Shown: piece after piece, positions 10,301-21,090 of the stretch | Position numbering within the stretch: the stretch's first letter is position 1 | How the letters are laid out: the number at the start of each line of letters is the position of its first letter | The notes under the pieces: model-generated | Told to the model about the DNA's origin: nothing | What the model saw: the letters and a program-made list of their open reading frames with translations, nothing else | Database searches by the model: none | DNA from: Vitellaria paradoxa | Lineage: Eukaryota > Streptophyta > Magnoliopsida > Ericales > Sapotaceae | Direction: 5' to 3' | Length of the DNA stretch: 64,000 nt | Assembly: GCA_019916065.1 (NCBI GenBank) | Contig: CM034233.1 | Span: 13,411,573-13,475,572 of the forward strand | Position numbers and translations under genes: made by a program

Positions 10301-13300
10301 GAGCTTTGGGGGATGATCCTAGGTAGTGCAGAGGTTTATTAGGCTTTTCCGAGGAGTGTTCTGGACTATTTCTTTGTTGGAAAAGGGGAAGAGTGGATAA
10401 GCAGAGGAAAAAGGTTTGGATTCTGGTGCCTTTATGTTTGGTGTGGTTTATATGGGATGGGGCAGGCATCATGGAGGGTCTACCAATTGCTTTGTTGTTT
10501 AGAGCAAATTTTTGTATATCTTGTATAGTTAGATTGTAGGGAATGCCAAGCCAGCTTCAAGTGTTTTAAGGGACTATTCAGGGAGCTGATATTGTATAGG
10601 AGATCTTTTTGATGTTTTTCTCTATAATTGTAAATAGGTGAACCTCATTGGTGCTTTGTTGCTTATACTTATAAGAAATTTTTATTACATATTGGTTTTA
10701 ATTGCTTACATAAATTTGATAATAATATGCCCTTGAAAGAAGGCATTTCCAATTTACACTTTGATGTTTCTCTATCTGAGATCGAGGTTGTGGATGCTTT
10801 GGGACTTACTAATTTGATTTTTAGTAATTGCTCATCAAGAAAATAAAAAGAAAATAAAAAAGGCTCTTAGTTTTTTTTTTTTTTGGGAAAGTTAAAAAAA
10901 AAAAAAAGAGAAAAGAAAAAAATGCTCTTGATAATCTTTACCTGCATAGGTATTTGAGTTGGAGTAGGTAATGATTTGTGAACCAGACATCTTAGGTCCA
11001 ATCTTGCCTTGGATAACTCAATGCATGTGGTTGGCCGTGAATGCATGCCTTCTAGGCTAGTCTGACTCAATATCCCAGTATAACCAGATTAAAAAGAAGA
11101 AGAAGAAAACAGAGTCTGACTCAAATCCTTGTTTGAGTAGTTCAAAGTATTTACTAAAAATGCCAGCCCAAATGGATCCCCCATCTTATATTTATTGTAT
11201 CATTTTTCTCTTTTTGATTTTTTAATTTTGGGCGGTGCTGTATTCAATGTTATCGGGTTGCACCTATCTTGCATTTATTTTCATGGTAATTCTGGTTCTC
11301 TATTTCTTATATATCTGCGCTAATAATTGCAATCTTTTGTCACTGATATAAGAAGAAAATACTGCATAAATGACTAGAAGAATTAAGTGAACTAAGAGCA
11401 TAGTAAAATATGGTGATTCGTCAGTGTCTTTTCATTTATTTCTTGCTTGCTTTGGCCTTTTTTTAGCTTATGGAGTGTATTTGTTGGCAGTGTGTATCCT
11501 GAAGACCCAAAAAAAAAGTACAATTTTTTTTTTTTAATTTGTGTGGAGCTGATGCCATTTTATTTTGCAACCGTTCATGTACTGTCTAGTTTCTTCTCAT
11601 AAAGTATACTAGAACATGTTTAGTGTACAAGCAAGGACTCGGGATGAATAAGTTATAAATGTTATGACATTCAATTTTATTAGGGTGAATGGTTTGACTG
11701 AACAACCTGTTCGGGGTGGATTTTTCGTTGGTATTTTGTGGGTTTGGGCTCCTCGTTCCACCTGATGTAGAATTTATATTTGTATTAGTCCAAGAATTTG
11801 TGAAGCATAACTTGAACATCTCAATTCTGTTTGATGGCCTTACTTTCTGACTCCATTGTTGCATAGAATATGCTGTCTTTTGATGCTTATGAGCGAGCCT
11901 GCCAAATCTTTTGGGCAGGAGTGTGTGCTTTCAATGTTGGGATTTTTCTTGTGCTCCTCTAGCTAAGGCTGTAAACAAGTTGAATCGAGCCAAGTATAAG
12001 GTTGTTCAAGTTTAGATTGAAAACCCTATCAAGTTTCAAAATGTGTCAAACCTGGCTTGTTAAGATTTTGAGCCAGTCTCAAACAAGCTTTAAATGGGTT
12101 GAGCTCAAGTAGGTTAACTGTTTAGTATATATATTTGAACTTATCAAACAAATATTTTTTATATATATTTAAGCTCGTCAAACTAAGCTTGATCCAAACT
12201 TTGAAAATAATTAAGTTTCAAATTGTTGAAGTTTGGCTTGGCTTCATAAAAAGCCAACTTTACCAAGCTTTTAGCGAGCTGAGCTTGGGTAGTTTGTATT
12301 AGTGCCCCACCTCTAGTTGCTACTTCATAATATATTATTTATTTTCCCTTATATTAAAACCAATGGACTAACAAATTATTTTTGCTTGCAGGCAGAGCGA
12401 ACTAGGGAAAGATTTAAGCAGGTATGGAATTAATTTTTGCTATTGTGAGTTTTTACTTCTCATTGGTATTATGGAATATAGTTGAGAGTTATGGTGGTTT
12501 TGCTCTGGTATGAACTATTTGATCTAACTCCTTTTTGCATTGCTTAATTAAACACGGTTTCTTGGAAGTGTCTCTATCTAGAAGTCTCTCACTCTAGAAA
12601 TCTTTACTAGTTTATGGAGCAATCTTCTAGAATGTTGGAAGCGAATGTCATTTGCCAAGGAAGCTTCACATTGACTTCAACATCAACAATCAAAGTCAGT
12701 TTGTTCACCGACTTGGCATTGCTATAAATAGGAGTTTGAGTCACCATTATATGGTGCTCTGGTGTGTATGCCTATGAGTGAGTGCTCTCGAATGAATTCA
12801 ATAGAGTGCTCATTTGTGTGTGAGTGGAGTGGAGTGGACTGTGTTCATGAAGTGACCCAATGTGCCGATAGCGGTTTGTGTAAATGTGAGAGAGAGTTGT
12901 AATTGAGTGAAGCAACAAAAGTTTTGAGTGGCGGCTACTGATTCCCTCATGTGAGTTAATTGATTATTAATTAGGTTTGCAAATATAGGTTGTGTATTAG
13001 TAATATCTTGTAAGTGCTTGAAGTTTCCACATTTTTCAACAATTTGGTATCAGAGTTAATTGATGAGGAAGTAAATTTTTCGAGGCACTAGGTAGTAGAT
13101 ACGGGGATGGTATTGTTTATGCACAATCTCAGATTGTGAAATAACCAGGCTCTTTGCTCCCACATAAAACTTTGCAGTATAACTTTACTTCAATTTTCAT
13201 GTCTTGGAATCCATTCAAAAGACCTTGTCTTGACCTACTGAGGGCTTCCTCATTTGAATCAGCCCCAAAATATCGGCGAACCTTGTAATCTCCCAATTAT

Positions 13301-14495
13301 TTAGTTCCTGCGTAGAACCAAACACACTCCATACCTGACCCAGTGAAAATCACTTCCTTATCCACTGACAGGCTATATAAATGAGGATAGAGCTCCTCCA
13401 GGCTTCCTTTTGGATTTCAATTGTGCTTCCAGAATTTGATTTTAGGTCCACTTCCAAGTCGCCAACTAATATGCTGCTTAAAAGTTTGCCACCCTCTACG
13501 AATGCTAATCCACATACCAGAACCAATGGTTGCATTCCTTGTTTCGTGTTCTATTCCCCCCAATCTATTCCGTATTTGTGTTAATTGATCTTCCATATGG
13601 CTAAAGATTATGTGCTACTTTTTTAATCTATTGTTGAAAATTTGCTGTTCTGGGGTGTGTTGGTGCATTGAGAATTCGCCATTTCATATTGTAGCTGAAA
13701 ATTATTGTTACCTTTTCTTTTTCTATTCTGTGTTTACGTTACGTGCGCACTTTTTTGATAAAAACAAAATGAAAGAAATAGAGGTTGGATAAGAATAAAA
13801 AGGAATAAGATTGAAAGGAATCTACTTTGAGGCGTGGAAACCTCTTTGATTCAGATTGAGGTGAATCAGAATCTCTGGATCATAATATCTGTTTTAAATT
13901 AATAACTAAGAGACATATATATATACAGCACTGAAAACTTGATCACTATCATTCAAAATAGCAACTAACCACAATTAACCACTATTCTATAATCACTCCA
14001 CTATTTTACCACCACTCAGCTACTAAACCAATAAATAAAAATTATCTAAATAACAAAAACAAACATTATCTAAATAATTTAAAAATTGCATACATGACAG
14101 TTTATTTGCAAGCAATGACTTCTTTAAGTCTTCTGGTTGTCAATTGTAAATATGAATCTTGTGTTACAGTACCACATAGTGCCAATAATTAGGGAGGAGA
14201 GAATAGTTAACTTGATTTTGGAAGATGGGGTTGGTATACATGGGTATTTGCTCAATCGTTAGTGAGACAAATTTACCCCCAAGGCATTGATTTTGATAAA
14301 AATATTTGAATTTACTAATAGATGAGAGAAAGAGGAACATCATAATTGGAGTTGTGCCTAGTTTTGTGCGACAATCTATTGCATAATTGATTTGGCAATT
14401 CTGTGTCTTTGCAGCTTATGAAAAAAGTGGTTCCAATTGTGGAGAAGAGAAGGCCACCACGTGTCCTCCGGAGAGTCCACTCCATGCAGTGGTAG
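7304..14495 (+). CDS. GBF4: Group A bZIP transcription factor, G-box binding factor 4 type
   Basis: Four exons: 7304-8065, 8154-8225, 12392-12421 and 14415-14495, all joining in phase 0, giving 314 residues. The basic region (about 229-254) holds the invariant N-x7-R as N242 to R250, followed by a leucine zipper built from exons 2-4. N-terminal group A blocks are present: SMTVDGLLRNVY near 59-70, VDDVWKEIVAG near 129-139 and MTLEDFLAKAG near 152-162. The C-terminus VLRRVHSMQW matches the C4 motif (LRRxxS), a known SnRK2 target and 14-3-3 site in the ABI5/ABF family. Such factors bind CACGTG/ABRE elements in the nucleus and act in abscisic-acid and seed or stress responses. The start MASSKVMASS matches what I recall of Arabidopsis GBF4. 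Introns 2 (4.2 kb) and 3 (2.0 kb) are full of transposon remains. The 30-bp third exon is a microexon. An upstream in-frame ATG was not seen. Confidence 0.92.
9692..9746. repeat. cacccgcacc minisatellite in bZIP intron 2
   Basis: Repeated cacccgcaccc / cacaccatcacccgcaccct units of 6-12 bases. Homopolymer runs lie nearby in the same intron: poly-G at about 9162-9176 and poly-C then poly-A at about 9495-9526. Confidence 0.6.
9859..10242. mobile_element. Short Mutator-type MITE in bZIP intron 2
   Basis: The ends GGGATAAATGCTTTT and AGTAATTATCCC are imperfect inverted repeats that continue inward (cacttacatctcctaaactt against the reverse of aagttcaggaggtgtaagtg). A 9-bp target duplication, TTAAAAATA, flanks it exactly at 9850-9858 and 10243-10251. 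There is no open frame of note. Confidence 0.8.
10252..10560 (+). pseudogene. Degraded LINE reverse-transcriptase C-terminal remnant
   Basis: One + strand frame around 10409-10458 reads KVWILVPLCLVWFIWD. This resembles the conserved Trp/Cys-rich stretch at the C-terminal end of plant non-LTR reverse transcriptases (zf-RVT region). Nothing around it stays open. It lies directly after the MITE in bZIP intron 2. The family assignment rests on one short motif. Confidence 0.4.
11960..12320. repeat. hAT-like dispersed repeat in bZIP intron 2
   Basis: It starts aaggctgtaaacaagttgaa and ends gtgccccac, with many gagc/gctc-type words (gagccaagt, gagctcaag, aagcttgatcc, gagcttgggt) typical of a common plant non-autonomous hAT-like family. 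The flanks share CCTCTAG-T/C-T, which could be a decayed 8-bp target duplication. Confidence 0.4.
12633..13055 (+). mobile_element. Truncated LTR retroelement: one LTR plus primer-binding site
   Basis: The LTR 12633-13041 begins TGTTGG and ends TTCAACA, an inverted TGTTG/CAACA pair. Four bases on, 13045-13055 reads TGGTATCAGAG, complementary to the initiator Met tRNA 3' end and the standard copia primer-binding site. No second LTR, gag or pol frame follows in the window, so this is a 5' fragment inside bZIP intron 3. The sequence from 13056 to about 13800 has short open frames but no family I recognise. Confidence 0.65.
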
Positions 14496-15034
14496 TTGTC
14501 TGTTTATGCTCAACCTAAGGAATGAAATGCAAATTCCATTCTCTGACACAGAAGGCCGCAGTATTGTTTCCGGAAACTTATTTTTGATTGAAACAGAAAA
14601 TTCCATTGATGTTCTGCGAGGGAAGTTATGGTTCCTGTTACAATGAAAAAGCCCCCTTGCGTTGCAGTCTTGCAAGTCATGAAATTTGATATAACTCAAG
14701 ATGGAGGGGAATTTCCTTCTCACGAAATGAAAGCATTGAGAGAGGTGTTCAATATATATATAAATATATTTTTCCCCTGGTAGTTAGCAGGTATTCACAT
14801 ACAAGCCTCATTTCCCCAAATTGTAGATGCAAGGGAAGAGGGAATCCCAGATTGGCATATAATGTATTTATGCGTTAGGCGTGCAACTTATGTTTGCGCC
14901 CTTGACAAAAATTATAGGTTGGTGAATATAAGGTCTCAAATTACTTTATTGGACCCTGTTTTCTAACATTATTCGACAAAAATCTGCATTTCCTCGTTAA
15001 GTTTGATATGTACGTGAAAAAGGGGGGGGGGGGG
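14496..15034. other. 3' flank of the bZIP gene
   Basis: The first 250 bases are less AT-rich and probably hold the 3' untranslated region. No clear polyadenylation signal can be singled out. A poly-G run lies at about 15022-15034. Confidence 0.5.
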
Positions 15035-16026
15035 CTTTTTATTGGGGGTTTCAGGGGGTTGTAGTGAAGAAATCTATCGTAAGAGTTACAGTGGAAAATT
15101 AAAAGTTGAGATATAATTGTTTTTAATCAAATAGTTTTAATTTAATTTAATTTAAATTATTTTTAAAATAAAAATAAAAGTTAAAAAAATTTAATTGGAA
15201 CATAATTAATGCAGAATGTAAAAAGTCACGTGTCATTAAAGTGAAAATAAATTTCAGCTCTTCATTTCTCCACTGCAGAGGCTGCAGTGAAAAATTAAAG
15301 GATGAGATTTAATTGTTTTTAATCAAATAGTTTTAATTTAATTTAATTAAAATTATTATCAAAATAAAAATAAAAGTTAAAAAAATTAATTGGAATACAA
15401 TTAATGCAGAATGTAAAAAGTCACGCGTCATTAAAGTGAAAATAAATCTTAGCTTTTCATTTCTCTACAAAGACTGCAGTGAAAAATTAAAAGTTGAGAT
15501 TTAATTATTTTTAATTGAATGGTTCTAATTTAATTTAATTAAAATTATTTTCAAAATAAAAATTAAAGTTAAAAAAATTTAATTGGAACACAGTTACTGG
15601 AGAATGTAAAAAGTCACGCGTTATTAAAGTGAAAATAAATCTCAGTCATTCATTTCTCTACTGCAGTCTCCTGGAACCCGTCATGAAAATATCTACTGTA
15701 GGGGCTGCAGTGAAAAATGAAGGGTGGAGTCACGCGTTATTAAAGTGAAAATAAATCTCAGCCATTCATTTCTCTACTGCAGTCTCCTGGAACCCGTCGT
15801 GAAAATATCTGTAGGGGCTGCAGTGAAAAATGAAGGGTAGAGATTTGTTTGCATTTAATCTAATGGTTCCAATTTATTTTAATTAAAATTATTTTCAAAA
15901 TAAAAATAAAAATTTTAAAAATTTGATTGGAGCACAATTAATATAGAATGTCAAAAATCACGTGTCATTAAATGACAAATAAATTCTCATTCTTTATTTT
16001 TCCACTACAACTCCTATGATGGATAT
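15035..16026. repeat. Tandem array of about 195-bp units
   Basis: A unit containing gcagtgaaaaattaaa, aattgtttttaatcaaatag, aattggaacacaatta and aaagtcacgcgtcatt recurs with spacing 196 and 193 bp (ttaatcaaatag-type word at about 15122, 15318 and 15511). A shortened unit of 116 bp is duplicated at 15614-15729 and 15730-15841, followed by one more full unit. The array is bounded by ggggttgtagtg (left) and cactacaactcc (right), which are inverted, so it may be the inside of a single foldback or MITE-derived element. No coding content. Confidence 0.8.
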
Positions 16027-16041
16027 TTCCACCTTAACTCC

Positions 16042-16318
16042 TTTTTTTTTTTTTTTTTTGGTTTGTGCCACACATACCGGCCCCTCAACATGTATAGCGG
16101 TCAATCGCGAACTCGCGTAGCGGCGGGGAGTCGGACCCACACCCAAGAACTGGATACGGTTCGTCCAGCCAAGGAGGCCCGTCCTACCAACCTTTACTAC
16201 GCTTTGCGCCCGGGAGGCTGGCCCCAAGTTTTTGCTAGAGAGTAGACTTGAACTTGAGACTTTGGGGTGGTAAGCCCCTAAGTCCCAGTTCAAGATCATC
16301 CCATCTAACCCCTTGGGG
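16042..16318 (-). mobile_element. SINE with 18-bp target-site duplication
   Basis: Read on the - strand the element starts AACCCCAAGGGGTTAGATGG and ends in a poly-A tail (poly-T at 16042-16060 on +). The target duplication TTCCACCTTAACTCCTTT occurs at 16027-16044 and 16319-16336. A box-B-like AGTTCAAGTCT lies about 70 bases in, and a weaker box-A-like stretch (GTTAGATGGGATGATC) near the start, suggesting a tRNA-derived pol III promoter. It has inserted at the right edge of the tandem array. The + strand frames seen here are not genes. Confidence 0.8.
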
Positions 16319-16336
16319 TTCCACCTTAACTCCTTT

Positions 16337-16909
16337 GAACTCTTATTTTTTGAGCCTGTACTTCATGGCTAAATGCTGAGTCGATACGAAGTTAATGACA
16401 GCTTTAAAGCGTTTGTAGGAAACATGCATTGTTCGCAACCAGTTGGTGTAGTGATCTGGCCAGTGTTAAATGCATCTGCAAAGGAATTGATAGTTCCTCA
16501 AAGGTCTGATTATTCATGTGATTTCTCTCTGAAATCCTCGGTGTTTTGGAAATGATGAAAATTTTATTGGAAAGGAAAAAGAAAACTGAAACACACAATA
16601 AAGGGGCGAAATATGAAGAAAAAGTTCTCTAGTTTATTTTATTTTATCGGTTAGAGTTGGAAAATGGAAATTTGAAGGAATTAAGGTTAATTTTGTTTTT
16701 TTTTTTGTAATTCGGTTTTGGAACTCAAATAAATTAAAGTTTGCATTCCTGAGGTTTTACCAAATTTTATTTTAGAATTTTAACTGTAATAATTAAGGGT
16801 TTAAAATTTTAATTTGTTATAATGTTAATCTTCCACTAACAAATCCTTCACTATTGGCCTATCACAATTTAATAAGGCATTTTTTAACGAAAGAATGATG
16901 ATGCAATTT
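16337..16909. other. Intergenic DNA, no gene seen
   Basis: Short open frames on both strands near 16373-16598 overlap each other and match nothing. AT-rich with a poly-T tract near 16697. Confidence 0.45.
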
Positions 16910-17065
16910 AAACTGCATTTGGTTTACTAATTTTTTCTAAAATTCTTTGAAAATTTTTAAAAATATGTAAAAGTTATTTACTTTTTATCTCACTGTACGA
17001 ATTATAAATTTGTAATTTATTTCATTTTATCTCATTTTTTACTACTTCAAACACACACTTAATAG
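16910..17065. repeat. Short MITE family, gcatttggtt type
   Basis: It runs from gcatttggtttactaatt to actacttcaaacacacactt. The interior (ctttttatctcactgtac, tcattttatctcattttt) is shared in order with 49685-49835. The ends are partly inverted (TTTGGTTTACTA / TACTTCAAAC). Confidence 0.5.
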
Positions 17066-18661
17066 AATATTTTTTAATAGAGGATTGGTGTTGCGATAAA
17101 TTAAAAATTTGAATCCAGTCTTTAATAATTATAATTATAATTAAATAAATCGAGACATGAAGTGGAATTTGATTAAAAATTTGCAATAAGCTAAAACTTT
17201 AAAACTTTAATTGTTACCATTAAAAATATTAGATTTTGAAGTGGAATTTGGCTAAAAATTAAGGGTGCAAATTAAATGTGACTTGTTAGCTTTGGTTCTG
17301 TCTCGAGTGAATTAGATAGGTTGCCTTCCCTAACTACCCCTCCCCGAAGCCGGCCCGGTTAAGGCCCAGTCGTCCCGCCCATCTGAAGCCTAGGAAACGG
17401 TCAGATTCCCATCCCATACCCAGCGAAGCCAACGGTCTTATTACCGAAGCAATTCAAAACTTTCTTTTTTAATATCTTTTTATTTTACTGTCGCAAATCT
17501 ATCCCTTTTTTTCACTTCCCCCTCCATGCACATAAACAATCCCCCGGAGAAGGCTAATATAATTTGTGATGTTAGTCATATGACATATGACATTAAAGTT
17601 GTAAATTGCATGATCAAAATCGGATGATTCACAGTCTTAATATTATGAGAGTAATATCATCATATTGGATGATTCAAAACCTGTTATAAATAAATTATAC
17701 CACAATTATTTAAGCCCAAACTTTTATCATTACAGTACTATTTGAAGGGGCAAAATTGACCCAAAAAAAAAAAAATCAACTTTTGGTATTTTAAATATTT
17801 AGTACGTGACAAATTACCAACACACTGATTTCTACTGTGAGAAATATAATAGTCATTTTAACTTTAACACAACTTAAAAGTAATCAAAATTTTTACCAAA
17901 AACAAAAAGTTATTAAAAATTCTTAAAAGTTATAAAAACTTATCAAAATTTTTATCAAAATTTTAAAAATTATCAAAAGTCATTAAAAAATTTTACTTAC
18001 TTTATTAAACACACCAAAAAAAAAATTAACTATCAAAAATTATTTAAAATTATCAAAAAAAGTATGACTTGCAAGCAGGGACAACGTTGTTATGACATCT
18101 CCCTTGTCAATGGAGCACCCTCTTTTCTTCTTGATATCCCTGCTTATTTCGCACGCGCGCACGGGAGTCCTCTGCTGCTTACCAGAGTTTTTGGCCGGTA
18201 GTTGTTTGTCACCATCTCCACTTAGAACTTTCTATCCTTTTGGTGCAACCAGCGCTTGGTTTGTGTTAGATTCCCCATTTCTATCCTTTTGATTCATTAA
18301 AAATTTATGCTAGATGGAATCCTTGTTAAATTAAATTAAATAAAAATATTTTATTACACGAGTCTTATTCGAATTTGATATAATTGGTTTAAATTTGTGT
18401 ATAATAATTTAATTATAAAATCCGACTTAATTAAAATTCAACTTAATAATTTAATAAATCAAATTTAAATATATTTTTAAACTCGATAAATTTTTTAAAT
18501 AAATTTAAACCATCTATTATTCAGCTTGACTCATGTAACGTTATCTATATATATATATATATATTACTGTTTACATTATTTTAATTAAAAAGTGAATGTA
18601 TTGAAACCGTTAAATTTTAATTTAATAATCTTAATTATAAATCACCAAATTGACATATTAT
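17066..18661. other. Intergenic DNA, no gene seen
   Basis: A GC-richer patch at about 17320-17420 and another at 18080-18290 (with cgcacgcgcgcacggg) have no recognisable protein. The rest is AT-rich with many near-repeats of aaaattatcaaaa between 17880 and 18060 and an (AT)n tract at about 18547-18563. Confidence 0.5.
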
Positions 18662-18805
18662 AGCTCTGTTTGGCATACAAAAAAATATTGAAAATTTTTA
18701 TAAATCTCTGTTAACTTTATATCACATCAACTTTTTTCTTTTACTGCACGCATTACGAATTCTCAATTTATCTCACTTTTTCTTACTCCAAACATATCCA
18801 TAAGG
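18662..18805. repeat. Short MITE family B, copy 2
   Basis: It spans gctctgtttggcatac to cttactccaaacatatcc and shares the interior ataaatctctgttaactt, tatcacatcaa and cacgcattacgaa with 5885-6045. No coding content. Confidence 0.6.
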
Positions 18806-20005
18806 GTTATGAAAATGGTTGAGAAGCTCAAGTGACGTTAAAAATCAATTTTTACAAAGATCGTCTAGGATTTGTTTTCAGCCAGATTTTGATTTCTTAT
18901 CTAAAGGAGTATATTGTAAATATTTAGCTAGTTTAGATTATGATTTTCAAGAATTTGTGTGGGAGAAAAATTAAAAATAAGGTAAGAAGGAATTTTTTTT
19001 TAAATTTATTCTCTTCATCTTATTATAACTTTTTATTTCACTATTTAAGATTTTGTATAAAAAAATTAGATGTACAATTTCCATAAAAATAAATAATTAA
19101 CGAATGACGTAAATCTTTTATTTAGATTCTAATTTCGCTATATATATTCATTGTCTTTTTTTTTTTTTGATTGGTAAGAGAGAAGGGCACCCGAATATCA
19201 AACCTGAGTCAATAAAAAAAGCAGGAAAAACTTTTACCACTTAGCCAAAAGTCATTCTCATATTCACTGTCGTTACTGTTATATGTTCACTATTGTTACA
19301 GGTGTTAATTTGGATTCCGCAACAATTTTATAGTTAAGAAATAACGGAGTTGTGCGATTCAGTCAACCGTCTTACTTTGATTGTTTGAAAAAAAGAAAAA
19401 AAGAAAAAAGAATGATTGCTTTGGAGATTTGATTCCTTCTGCCATCAAAGAGCCAAGAATATCATTATTTAAATTATCAAAAAGAATGCAAAGAAACCAT
19501 AAAAGAAAAAGCAAAAAAAAAAGGAAATTAGATTCCCCATTTCTCAAAAAGAATGTTACTGATAGTAATGTTGCAGCCTTGCAGGTTGATAATCGCAAAA
19601 GTAATTAATCATTTTAGAATAATAATCCCCATCATCAATAATCGCATTTTTCTCTTTTTTACCAATCTCTTTTCATAATAATATTTTTTTTTTCCAGAAA
19701 ATCATTCTACCTCTCACTCACGAACCCATTGGAACTCTTCCCCTCAAAAGCCTAACCAGCCTGACACTCGACAACAGTCTCTCTCTCTCTCTCTCTCACT
19801 GTGTTGAATTTAATCTAACGGTCTATAATACATCGGTGCACCGGACCTACCCGGTCCCTTTATCTCTTTCAATTTCCTAAAGTGCCCACTACAGAAGACA
19901 GAGATAAAAAGCCACTGGCCACAAAGCACAACTCCTTGATTCTCTCTCTAAAAAACAAAGCAGAGAGAGAGAGAGAGGGAGAGGGGGGGGGGGAAGAGAG
20001 TATTC
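18806..20005. other. Intergenic DNA and 5' region of the phytocyanin gene
   Basis: Two opposite Lys-rich / Phe-rich frames at 19359-19608 are low-complexity shadows of an A-rich tract. Before the gene there are (CT)n at about 19779-19797 and (GA)n plus a poly-G run at 19961-19993, a layout common in plant 5' leaders. Around 19833-19850 CGGTGCACCGGACC recurs from the MITE at 27631-27750. Confidence 0.5.
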
Positions 20006-21054
20006 ATGGAAGTCAAGTCGAGGTTTCTTGTTTTCTTCCTGGTCTTAATGTCTCTCCTCAGTCTAGTCTTCCAACTGTCTGACTCTGCAACATTGGTGGT
20101 AGATGGAGTTTCAGAGTGGAGAAACCCAATTGTTCATACTGGAGACTCTATCAGTAAGCATTCATTCCATTCAATTCCCTCTCCAAGAAGAAAAAAGTTC
20201 AATCATTTTTGTTTCTTTTTCTGTAATTACTGTCAACTAAATACTTAATGATATTCTCTAACATTGATTTTTCTCAGTTTTCAAGCACAAGTATAATTAC
20301 AACCTTTACATTTTCCGGAACAGAGGAGCCTTCAACCTCTGCAACTTCACTCAAGCTACTCTTCTTTCCAAACCCAATTCCACCTCCTTCACAGTCAGTC
20401 TCTCTATCTCTCTCTCTCTCTCTCCTTATCTGGGTATTTTGAGAATTTTCTGAACTTTCTTTTTTTTTTTAAACGTAATGTGAAGTGGCATCCATCGAGG
20501 CCTGGTTTCTTCTACTTCTCCTTCAACAATGACTCTCTTAAACCATGCCAAGAAGGCCAAAAGCTCGCCATAAAGGTGTCTTCGTCACCGCCGGGAAACA
20601 TAGCCGCCTCGCCGGGAATGTCTCCCTTGGCAGCTCGGGCACCGAGAGCCGGCGGCATCGTATCATCATCTCCGGCCTACCCTTGGCCGTTTCGACCTCG
20701 TGAAGAGACATCTCCGAGCCCCGCACCGACGGCAATCCTGCCGGCGACCAGCCCTTCCCTGCTGCCGGAAAAGGGTGGCGGCATGCCATTCATCAACAGT
20801 AACCCGGCGGTGCCTCTGCCTACTGGTGAAGTGGACTCTGCTACAATACGCCCTTTGCCCACATCTGGCCATGGAGGACAACAACAGGTTCCATCTTTTT
20901 CTTCCTACCGTGTTATGTATATTGTATGTACTATATGCATATGTCCCTTGCAGATGGGGCACCGAAGGGGGTGGAAAGGTGATCACATTCAATGGTGAAT
21001 TTTGTTACCGTGACTAATAAAACCACCCACATTTATTAGTAAAAAAACATAAAC

Positions 21055-21090
<36 letters not shown>

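Noticed and set aside
16063..16299. Opposite-strand frames in a GC-rich patch that look gene-like
   Set aside because: The patch is the SINE body, with poly-A and an 18-bp target duplication.
19359..19608. Lys-rich and Phe-rich frames
   Set aside because: Low-complexity A/G-rich tract read in both directions.
20954..20998. A 66-bp in-frame intron (20888-20953) leading to a hydrophilic C-terminus ending at 20998
   Set aside because: Possible by GT..AG, but the donor GTTCCA is poor in this pairing and the product would lack the GPI tail. The exon at 22752 fits the family better.
20538..21017. Several overlapping frames in both directions over phytocyanin exon 3
   Set aside because: All fall on the Pro/Ser-rich coding stretch, whose repeated codons keep other frames open. 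None continues the phytocyanin domain.
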